Below, in pieces: positions 56,383 to 63,264 of a DNA stretch of 64,000 nt. This stretch comes from Candidatus Methanorbis basalitermitum (GTDB lineage Archaea > Halobacteriota > Methanomicrobia > Methanomicrobiales > Methanocorpusculaceae): assembly GCA_031287415.1 (NCBI GenBank), contig JAITSY010000021.1, forward strand, positions 1 through 64,000. The letters run 5' to 3'. The notes under the pieces are model-generated. The model was not told the origin of the DNA, did not search any database, and was given only the letters and a program-made list of their open reading frames with translations. How positions within the stretch are numbered: position 1 is the first letter of the stretch; every line of letters starts with the position of its first letter. The position numbers and the translations under genes were made by a program.

Positions 56383-57044
56383 TACGGAAAGTTTCGACAG
56401 GTGTTTCTGGATTTGACCGACTACTGGGAGGGGGGCTTGAGCCACGAGTAATTACGCAGTTTGTGGGGGAGGCTGGGTCGGGAAAGAGTACGTTGTGTCT
56501 GGTTGCGGCGGTGTCGATGCTGCGGCAGGGCGGCAGGGTCGTATATATTGATTCGGAGGGATTTTCGGCTGAGCGATTTTTCCAGATTGCGGGGACTGAT
56601 ACGGAGGAGCTGGCGCGGCGAATTTATATTGAGGAACCGATGACGTTTGCAGAACAGGGAGCGATGATTGCAGGATGCGAAGTGCTTTTACGGACGGAAA
56701 AAGTACAGCTGATTGTGGTGGATTCGGCGACGGCGCTGTACCGTGTGGAGCAGACGGAAACGAAGGATGCGTTGTCGCTGCTTTCACACCAAATGATGGT
56801 TTTACTTGCACTTTCGAAGCGGTTTGATATTCCAGCACTGATTACCAATCAGGTATTTATGGATGTGGATCGGCATCGTTTGAATGGTCTTGGTGGAACG
56901 GCGCTTGCGCATATTTCGAAAGCAATTGTGCGGGTGGAAAAACGGGAAGGATTCCGTCGTGCAATGGTGGCGAAACATCGCTCAAGACCCGAGGGGGAAT
57001 TCTGGGATTTTGTAATTACGAGAGATGGGATTTCGGAGCGGTAG
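56367..57044 (+). CDS. radB: DNA repair and recombination protein RadB
   Basis: Archaeal RecA/RadA paralogue that assists homologous recombination. It consists of the ATPase core only: Walker A GEAGSGKS at residues 34-41, Walker B VQLIVVDSATALYR near residue 110, and the L2-region QVFMDV. At 225 residues, without the helix-hairpin-helix N-terminus of RadA, it has the typical RadB length. It overlaps larC, an unusual partner, which suggests shared transcription rather than shared function. Confidence 0.92.
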   Translation: MEKGIVRKVSTGVSGFDRLLGGGLEPRVITQFVGEAGSGKSTLCLVAAVSMLRQGGRVVYIDSEGFSAERFFQIAGTDTEELARRIYIEEPMTFAEQGAMIAGCEVLLRTEKVQLIVVDSATALYRVEQTETKDALSLLSHQMMVLLALSKRFDIPALITNQVFMDVDRHRLNGLGGTALAHISKAIVRVEKREGFRRAMVAKHRSRPEGEFWDFVITRDGISER

Positions 57045-57166
57045 GCTGCGGTTGCTCGCGTTTACCGCTGCATCCTCCCCTACATTTCTTCCTCTAAGAG
57101 AGCAGTGTTCTTCAGGATTGTTGTATTAGCTAAAAAAGAGTGGAACTATACAAAAATGAAGGTACA

Positions 57167-57286
57167 GCTGCACGCCCCTGATAGAAGTACGCCGACACAT
57201 CTGCGCAAATAGCAAGCAAGGCTTTGCCTTGCGCCGCAGGTGGCGTGCAACATCGGCAGGGAGGCGGGTTCCGCTGCCATGCAACT
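57167..57286 (+). repeat. Dispersed intergenic repeat, copy 10
   Basis: Starts GCTGCACGCCCCTGATAG and ends TTCCGCTGCCATGCAAC. It lies 120 bp after radB. Confidence 0.8.
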
Positions 57287-57834
57287 TTCCGCTATTTTTG
57301 GCGTTTAAGGGCATCGAAAGCAATTCTTCCATACTCGGGAGCAATCTTCCAGGACATCAAAGCCAGTCTGAAGACACGGGTTCTTTGCGAGTAATTAGAT
57401 GGCAGGGGACAAAAAGAGTATTTTGGCAGATTGGCACAGTATAATAATGCAGTGGGGCTGATACTGATGTGGGTCCCTAGGTAATGGGTACCATAAAAAT
57501 AGGGAGCGCTCCCGTCAGTTGGATGAAGGAAAGATGTAGTGAAGCGGTGTGGTTATCAAAATACAGATCCTAACCGACGGTAATCTTCTTGGGTTTAATC
57601 AGAGCAGTAGCCTTGCTGATTTTCCGAACATTTCAAATGTGGTATGAGAGAGATTCGGGTACCCTCGGACTGATGCTGCAAAGCCAAAGACTTTGGGCAA
57701 TTGCCCCACCTGCCTACTTCGGGCAGGTGAGGTTCCACGTCTCTGCTGGGATATCCAGTATAACTATGCATGGCACAGATGAAATAATATAAGGGAAAAA
57801 GAGGAAACGGCTTTTTTCCAATGGATTTTACCGC
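57287..57834. other. Intergenic region without a recognisable gene
   Basis: No supported frame. A CCACCTGCCTACTTCGGGCAGGTG hairpin (about 57708-57731) could be a terminator for a short transcript or the convergent nfo gene. Confidence 0.4.
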
Positions 57835-58695
57835 TCAGGTTTTTCCTTCCCCATCTCCAGCGAGTCTGCGGGCGACCGCCATGTTTCCCGCATCATTCCG
57901 GACCTTGTTGGACGGCGTTTCCATAATGAATGCGCAGTGGGAAATTTTCGAGAGGGTCAAGATGCCAAGGATTGTGTCCTCACCAAGTGTACCAAGGCCA
58001 ATGTGTTCGTGCCGATCGAGATGCGATCCGACACTGCCCTTCATATCGTTTAAGTGGACGACCCTCAGGCGGGAGAGAACGCCAGCCTCATTCGCAAACC
58101 GGTCGAAAACCGTTTCCGCCCCATGGCCATTCAAATCATACCCTGCGGCTGCAGCATGGCAGGTGTCAAAACAGAAACCAATCCTCAGATTGCATCCGAG
58201 TCCGTCGACAACTGCACCAATGTCTGTGAACCTGCCACCGACGGTGTTTTTCTCGTTTGACGTATTTTCAAGAAGAATCATCGTGTCACCTTCGGAGTTG
58301 TCGAGGGCATGGCCGATTGCAGCGATGACATTTTCCAGTCCTTTTTTGCGACCCCAAAGACCGTGGTGACCGAGGTGCGTCACCAGATAAGGGATCTTCA
58401 GCATGCCGCACCGGTTCAGTTCATCGCTAAGCGTTGCGACCGATCGATCGTAGAGATCCGATTTTTCTGCAGCAAGATTTGGCAAGTAGGGCATGTGGTC
58501 AATAACCGGACCAATATCCGACACCACGAGAGCCGCGCGGAATGTATCCGCCGCTGGTTGTTCGATCGGCTTTGTTGCCCACATTCGTGGACTTCGGGTA
58601 AACATCTGAAAGGTATCGCAGCCGAGTGCCTGTGCCCGCTCTACCGCATTCACAAACGATCCGGCAATGGAGACATGACATCCAAGCTTAACCAT
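57835..58695 (-). CDS. nfo: Endonuclease IV
   Basis: Zinc-dependent AP endonuclease of base-excision repair. From the ATG at 58695: LGCHVSIAGSFVNAVERAQALGCDTFQMFTRSPR, YLVTHLGHHG, ILLENTSNEKNTVG, GFCFDTCHAAAAGYD, VVHLNDMKGSVGSHLDRHEHIGLG and IMETPS. This is the complete set of metal-binding His, Asp and Glu motifs. The frame is open to 58734, but the ATG overlapping the upstream stop by eight bases is preferred. It is the last gene of the minus-strand cluster beginning near 62121. Confidence 0.94.
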   Translation of the reverse strand: MVKLGCHVSIAGSFVNAVERAQALGCDTFQMFTRSPRMWATKPIEQPAADTFRAALVVSDIGPVIDHMPYLPNLAAEKSDLYDRSVATLSDELNRCGMLKIPYLVTHLGHHGLWGRKKGLENVIAAIGHALDNSEGDTMILLENTSNEKNTVGGRFTDIGAVVDGLGCNLRIGFCFDTCHAAAAGYDLNGHGAETVFDRFANEAGVLSRLRVVHLNDMKGSVGSHLDRHEHIGLGTLGEDTILGILTLSKISHCAFIMETPSNKVRNDAGNMAVARRLAGDGEGKT

Positions 58696-59509
58696 GATGC
58701 CCATCTTCCTGATTTCCCTTTTTCCATGTGCCAATCATTTCGTCAACGGCTTCAAGCATCACCCGGGGCGACGACCCCCAGTGGACGACTGCACCAAACA
58801 TTCCGTTGTAGATGCCGACACCGCTTCGATCCGCCCTGCAGCACCGGGTGATGAACGGTTCTTCAGCAACCTGCGACAAAGGACAGATTTCCTCAAACAC
58901 AAAATCGTCGCCGTACCGCTCACTACAGATATGCCGACCAGTCAGACAGCAGGCGACACGCTCACCGCCGTGCAGATGGTCGCGGTCCAGAGTTCTGTCA
59001 AAACCTCCCGCCCTGCAGGGATAGACGTCCGCTGCAATTTTGGAGATGTCGCGGACATGGTATTCGAACATCACGTTCTGGGTTCCAAAAAATCCGAGCT
59101 CTTCCAAATTTCTGATAGTCTCCGACAGGTTTGGACGGGGCGGCTTAATGTCATAGACATGCACCGTCTCAACTCCTGCAAGATCAGGATCCAGCACAAA
59201 CGTCCAGTGTTCATCGTTTGCCCCGAAAATAGTGCATCGCTTCCCAGTGGACAGGGCCTTTTTGATGAGGCCGGTCCTATCATGGGGTGTGATAGGGCCA
59301 TCCCATACCGCAATGTCCCGGGGTCCCACCAGACAGCGAACGGACTTCACCGGCCGCAAGTAACCACTCTCTCCCTCGTGCTCCACCTCTAGAATCTCAA
59401 AACCCTCTGGTACAGGATAGATCAGATACTTCGTCAGGAAGTACACCCTATCGCCGTGCGGTTTTGTTGCCGCACTGCCGATGTATTTGCACTCTGCTGG
59501 AAAAATCAT
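58688..59509 (-). CDS. Conserved methanogen protein of unknown function
   Basis: A 273-residue soluble protein that I cannot assign. It has several Cys/His-containing segments in the C-terminal half (DVYPCRAGG, RVACCLTGRHICSERYGDDF, EEICPLSQV, TRCCRADRSGVG) that could bind a metal or cluster. A possible nucleotide-binding stretch is VHVYDIKPPRPNLSETIRNLEELG. It follows the radical SAM gene by 50 bases and overlaps nfo, so it belongs to the marker 11 cluster. Confidence 0.6.
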   Translation of the reverse strand: MIFPAECKYIGSAATKPHGDRVYFLTKYLIYPVPEGFEILEVEHEGESGYLRPVKSVRCLVGPRDIAVWDGPITPHDRTGLIKKALSTGKRCTIFGANDEHWTFVLDPDLAGVETVHVYDIKPPRPNLSETIRNLEELGFFGTQNVMFEYHVRDISKIAADVYPCRAGGFDRTLDRDHLHGGERVACCLTGRHICSERYGDDFVFEEICPLSQVAEEPFITRCCRADRSGVGIYNGMFGAVVHWGSSPRVMLEAVDEMIGTWKKGNQEDGHHG

Positions 59510-59559
59510 GGAGAGACTTACTTATTGTTATGCTGTAAGTTGAATCCGATTGCCAAAGG

Positions 59560-60519
59560 TCAGTCGCGACCAGGCACCATGTCACAGCCAGCACAGGCGA
59601 TGCACATGGTTTTTGCCTCCCGGGTGATGAGATTGTTTGTGGCAAGTGCTGCACGATGGTGTGCATAGAGGTTCATGAACCGCTTGAAGCCAGGCCTCGA
59701 CCTATCCTTTAGTTCGGCTGCCGGTGAAAATGGTCGCATCGCCGGGATGATGCCGCGGCGGCACACGTTATCGATTGCGGCCTCCATCTGAGCATCGGAT
59801 TCGCCGAGGCCGAAGATGAGGTTCGTGAACACATGGTTTTTTCCGAAGAGTGCAACTGCCGCATCAAGCTCGGTATTGATTACATCACGGTCCAGGTCGG
59901 GACACATTTCGGCGAAGAGTTCCGGCGTTGCGGTCTCAAGATTGAACTTGACCTCGGCAACTCCTGCCTCATGCAGACGATGGGCTGTTCCAGGGAGCGG
60001 ATAGATTGAAACACCGATGGGAAGACTGAACTGCAGCAGGGCTTTGACAGCATCAAGCGTCCGCTGTTCCCCCTCCTCAATGCTACCGGCAACTCCGCTC
60101 GTAAGTGAGATTGCCTGAATGTCACCCGCCCCCCTCACAAGGGAAACAATATCCGCAGTGGACTTGGTCGAAGCAGCATTCTGCGGTACCGGACAGTACC
60201 TGCAGTGAAAAATACACGAGCCGCTGATAGTAATGTAGGCCTGGCCGGGACAGTGGCTACCCGGCTCTTCGAGTTTCCCAAGAACCTCGATGCAGCCGTA
60301 GGTCAGCATCGCAGTTCCTTCTCCGATGTGACGGAGAGTGATAGGCGAGTCTCCAGCAATGGCAAAGCGGATGCGATGTCCTTCGTAGTTGAAGAAGACC
60401 GACCCCCTGCCTCCTGCACCGGGTCCTGCGGTGGACGTTGATCTGTACAGAGATGTGTCGGCATCGGTTAGTTTGGCCGTGCCTATCTCAAGTAACTGTG
60501 CTTTTAGGGATTCCCACAT
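59560..60519 (-). CDS. Radical SAM protein linked to methanogenesis marker 11
   Basis: A 319-residue radical SAM enzyme. The cluster motif is SCIFHCRYCP near residue 102 (CxxxCxxC). A GxIxxISLTSG strand and the SAM-binding NLETATPELF region follow. A C-terminal cysteine group CIACAGC could hold a second cluster. The substrate is unknown. It overlaps the marker 11 gene by 16 bases and precedes an unassigned methanogen gene, so a joint role in a methanogen-specific cofactor or modification is likely by context. Confidence 0.75.
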   Translation of the reverse strand: MWESLKAQLLEIGTAKLTDADTSLYRSTSTAGPGAGGRGSVFFNYEGHRIRFAIAGDSPITLRHIGEGTAMLTYGCIEVLGKLEEPGSHCPGQAYITISGSCIFHCRYCPVPQNAASTKSTADIVSLVRGAGDIQAISLTSGVAGSIEEGEQRTLDAVKALLQFSLPIGVSIYPLPGTAHRLHEAGVAEVKFNLETATPELFAEMCPDLDRDVINTELDAAVALFGKNHVFTNLIFGLGESDAQMEAAIDNVCRRGIIPAMRPFSPAAELKDRSRPGFKRFMNLYAHHRAALATNNLITREAKTMCIACAGCDMVPGRD

Positions 60520-61418
60520 AGCTGAAGCGCCTCGTCAAATTTGGTGTAAAATGGAATTGCAGCGGCAGCACCAATGATGCCGCTGCCAGGGATTCTGATG
60601 TCAATGTACTTTTTGATATCATCCATGTCACCAAGCGTGATCTCTCCGCGTTTGGCCATCCACGCATACTCTTCCAGAGGTGAGGGATCGAATCCGCGGA
60701 AGACCACCATGCCGGTTTTATCGGAAAGGGTGTACTTCTTGACAAGTTTCTGGACATTATTGATAAGTACCTCCGGTTCGGTCGTGGCAAACTCAATTGC
60801 AACGGCAACACAATTCTTTGTCCGCCTGGCAACGGGGAAGAGCTGGGTGATGGTATGGGAGAGGTAGCGGGAGGCATCGTTCTCCACCTCGCGAGAGATG
60901 TTGTGGGTCAGGGCCCATGTTGCCCCTGCCTCTGGGGTGTCGGTATCGTCGATGCCGATGAGGACCCGCTCACGTCTCCGCAAATGCAGAGTTGAGCCGG
61001 CAAGCTTTCCGCCACCACAGGGGGTAGTCTCTGCCCGAAGCACGCCTTTTGCCCCAGCCCGGCAGATGGATGCACCAACACCGCCGCCGCCGATACCGAG
61101 ATAGGAGATCGAAATCTCGGTTTCGGAAACAGCGACTCCCGAAATTCCTGCGGGGAACGTTGATCCGGCGAGCGAGAGGTCAACCGAGCCAGGGGTTACA
61201 TGATAGCGGATAGAAGCCCCAACAACTCTAACGCATGTTACAAGTGGGCTTTTGGCATAATGCTTTGCTACCCACATGCCGCCGCCGATACAGTCGAAGC
61301 ATTCGATGAGTTCTATTTGCTTGCCGTCTTCGGATGCGACAGCAATGATCTCCTGATACGCTGCCTGATAGGGATCACGGAGACTCGCCATATAATCCTG
61401 CAATTTCCACACCTCCAT
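60504..61418 (-). CDS. Methanogenesis marker protein 11
   Basis: The sequence matches the marker 11 family: DPYQAAYQEIIAV, IECFDCIGGGMWV, a glycine-rich YLGIGGGGVGASICRA, and the central IGIDDTDTPEAGATWALTHN. The IDDTD motif is shared with the kinase-like domain of tRNA-Ile agmatinylcytidine synthetase (TiaS). It occurs in all or nearly all methanogens but its reaction is not known. The start is uncertain among ATGs at 61439, 61418 and 61391; 61418 lies just after the upstream stop. The next gene upstream also carries an IDDTD motif. Confidence 0.8.
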   Translation of the reverse strand: MEVWKLQDYMASLRDPYQAAYQEIIAVASEDGKQIELIECFDCIGGGMWVAKHYAKSPLVTCVRVVGASIRYHVTPGSVDLSLAGSTFPAGISGVAVSETEISISYLGIGGGGVGASICRAGAKGVLRAETTPCGGGKLAGSTLHLRRRERVLIGIDDTDTPEAGATWALTHNISREVENDASRYLSHTITQLFPVARRTKNCVAVAIEFATTEPEVLINNVQKLVKKYTLSDKTGMVVFRGFDPSPLEEYAWMAKRGEITLGDMDDIKKYIDIRIPGSGIIGAAAAIPFYTKFDEALQLCGNP

Positions 61419-61422
61419 TTGT

Positions 61423-62121
61423 CTACAAGAGTGCACCAAGGGCCCCTATTCGTTCTTTGCCGTTTGTCGCGTCTATGAAGGATACGCCAAGGAACTCTGC
61501 TTCAACCTCCACATCGGCTTTTGTCAGAAGCTCGGTCTTGATCCGTCTTGCAGATGATGATGTCGGTAGTTTGATGCCGGACCAGCAGCAGATGCCGGTG
61601 GCAGGGCTTGAGGAATGCTCTTCGATGAAAATTTTGATGAAACGAATAAGCTCCTCCTTTTTCTCCGGTTTTACAGCAAAAATGAGGATGGATCCTGTAC
61701 AGTTGGTGGTTTTTTCCAGGACTTTCGGATTAAGCTGGACGACCCTCTGGTCCAGAAAGATCGTCCCCTCGATGATGCATGCATCTCCACACGTCATGGC
61801 AAGCACCCAGGTTACTCCACTTTTTTTGGTGTCGGTGTCATCAATGCCGAATCTGATCAGTTCATACTTCGGAAGGACGATGGTGCTTCGGCAGATGTAC
61901 GCTCCTCCAACATGGAGGTCCTCGTCAGAATTGTACCCGATCCTGATGACTCCCGGTGCTTGGACAAAGCATGCGGCGATGCCAACACCGGCAGCACTTG
62001 CCAAGCTGGCAGCAACCTCGTTTCCATTGACGGCAATCGCCTCCAGCACCTGACCGCCGAGCTCGGTATCCATTGGGCCAAACCAGATTGCGTATGATCC
62101 TATCTTTGCTGTCAGGGTCAT
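61423..62121 (-). CDS. Second IDDTD-motif protein (TiaS kinase-domain-like)
   Basis: From the ATG at 62121 the protein is 232 residues. It carries FGIDDTDTKKSGVTWVLA (the ATP-binding motif of the TiaS-type domain), AACFVQAPGVIRIGYNSDED and TNCTGSILIFAV. It is a compact relative of its downstream neighbour, marker 11, probably from an old duplication. It lacks the OB-fold and zinc-ribbon domains of full TiaS, so it is unlikely to modify tRNA-Ile alone. The frame is open to 62214, but the ATG at 62121 is a more natural start. Confidence 0.7.
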   Translation of the reverse strand: MTLTAKIGSYAIWFGPMDTELGGQVLEAIAVNGNEVAASLASAAGVGIAACFVQAPGVIRIGYNSDEDLHVGGAYICRSTIVLPKYELIRFGIDDTDTKKSGVTWVLAMTCGDACIIEGTIFLDQRVVQLNPKVLEKTTNCTGSILIFAVKPEKKEELIRFIKIFIEEHSSSPATGICCWSGIKLPTSSSARRIKTELLTKADVEVEAEFLGVSFIDATNGKERIGALGALL

Positions 62122-62430
62122 GGCGAGGTACCTTCGGTCTTTACGGAGATGAGAGCGCCCCCTGCACAATAGCGGTTCTTGTGATCCCCATCGATGGGCT
62201 AGCGAGCGAGGCACTGCTCTTAAAGCTCAACAATTCCTTTTTTTCATCGATCATCACCAACAGGTGATGGCAGAACAACGGTCCAAACCGCTCTTTCACC
62301 TGTTTTGGGGTTAAGGTAATCATGAGTATCCCGCAAATCTATGATTTTGTCGCCGGAATTTTCGGTAATAAAAATATCGGTGGCGACAGTATAAGTAGTA
62401 ATCGATACCGAAATCGTTTCAGTGTATAGG

Positions 62431-62473
62431 TGCAATCACTGCACGCCTCTAATAGAGGTGTGCAGTGATTGCA
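62431..62473. repeat. Long perfect hairpin belonging to the dispersed repeat family, copy 11
   Basis: TGCAATCACTGCAC and GTGCAGTGATTGCA flank the family core CCTCTAATAGAGG, giving an inverted repeat of about 20 bp per arm with a tiny loop. It lies upstream of the minus-strand cluster. The rest of 62215-62504 contains only a 60-codon unsupported frame. Confidence 0.75.
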
Positions 62474-62504
62474 CGTGGAACGCGTGCAACCTATAATAGA
62501 TATA

Positions 62505-62614
62505 CAAACATATCCGTTTTAGTTGTAACATATAAATTATTCATAGTACTCTATTAATATAGACAGTTATATTTCAGATTTGAAGAACTGTTCCCATTCA
62601 AATTGATAATTCCA
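62505..62614 (+). mobile_element. Miniature inverted-repeat element, copy M6
   Basis: A 110-bp copy; the left end is degenerate and the right end reads GATAATTCCA. The internal GACAGTTATATTTCAGATTTG is intact. It lies next to the zinc-ribbon gene stop. Confidence 0.8.
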
Positions 62615-62621
62615 TAAAACA

Positions 62622-62885
62622 TTACCAAAGTTTGCCACAGCTAGGGCAGAGGATTGCCGGACGGCGGCTGCACTTAGGGCAGAGGAGCTGGCCGTGTGAA
62701 TTTTGGATGAGTTCGGTTCCGCACTCGCGGCAGTAGATCTCTTTTTTGAAACCGCAGATGTGTTCAACTACCATATTAGTAATATTTCCGCCAAAACGGA
62801 TAAATTTAGTGTTCAAAACAGCTTCGTCTGTCGAAAGCGCCCATTCGCAAATCAGATGCTGCAGCGGTTTAGGGAGAAAGTTCAT
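62622..62885 (-). CDS. Small zinc-ribbon protein
   Basis: An 87-residue protein whose last 45 residues hold three CxxC-type pairs (IYCRECG, LLCPKCS, ILCPSCG) plus an HICG, typical of archaeal zinc ribbons. It has no other recognised domain. Its stop lies eight bases from miniature element M6, so the element may have cut off a natural terminator but not the coding sequence. Nucleic-acid binding is a reasonable guess. Confidence 0.65.
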   Translation of the reverse strand: MNFLPKPLQHLICEWALSTDEAVLNTKFIRFGGNITNMVVEHICGFKKEIYCRECGTELIQNSHGQLLCPKCSRRPAILCPSCGKLW

Positions 62886-62925
62886 CTCGTATTCTTACCA
62901 CATTAATAAAAGAAATAAACGAAGT

Positions 62926-63009
62926 GCGAGGGTCGCCAAGCCAGGTTAACGGCGCAGGGCTTAGGACCCTGTCTCAAGGAGTTCATGGGTTCGAATCCCA
63001 TCTCTCGCA
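62926..63009 (+). tRNA. tRNA-Leu (TAG)
   Basis: Acceptor arms GCGAGGG and CTCTCGC, anticodon loop CTTAGGA, long variable arm, T arm ATGGG-TTCGAAT-CCCAT. No intron. Confidence 0.95.
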
Positions 63010-63147
63010 TAGATAAAACTGTTCGAAAAAAGCATACTCTTCATGAACGAAACCGACGAGGACTTCGTAGCCTCGCAGGGTACTCCTGCATTCACATCGT
63101 TATCTATAAATATGTCATACGGCAAATTAAATTATACAAAATAACTT

Positions 63148-63220
63148 GCTGATATAGTGTAGTGGCCAATCATGTCGGCCTCTCACGCCGACGACTGGGG
63201 TTCGAATCCCCATATCAGCA
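63148..63220 (+). tRNA. tRNA-Glu (CTC)
   Basis: Acceptor arms GCTGATA and TATCAGC, anticodon loop CTCTCAC, T arm TGGGG-TTCGAAT-CCCCA. It lies 138 bp after tRNA-Leu. Confidence 0.95.
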
Positions 63221-63264
63221 TTCCGTTTCTTTATCATCTCCGACAGACAATATTTCTAGTTATC

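Noticed and set aside
62141..62323. A 60-codon minus-strand frame beginning MITLTPKQVKERFG
   Set aside because: It overlaps the start of the second IDDTD protein, has no recognised domain, and no clear ribosome site; not enough to call a gene.
1326..62473. CRISPR array from the recurring repeat units
   Set aside because: The copies are kilobases apart, of variable length and in both orientations, with no regular spacers and no cas genes in the window.
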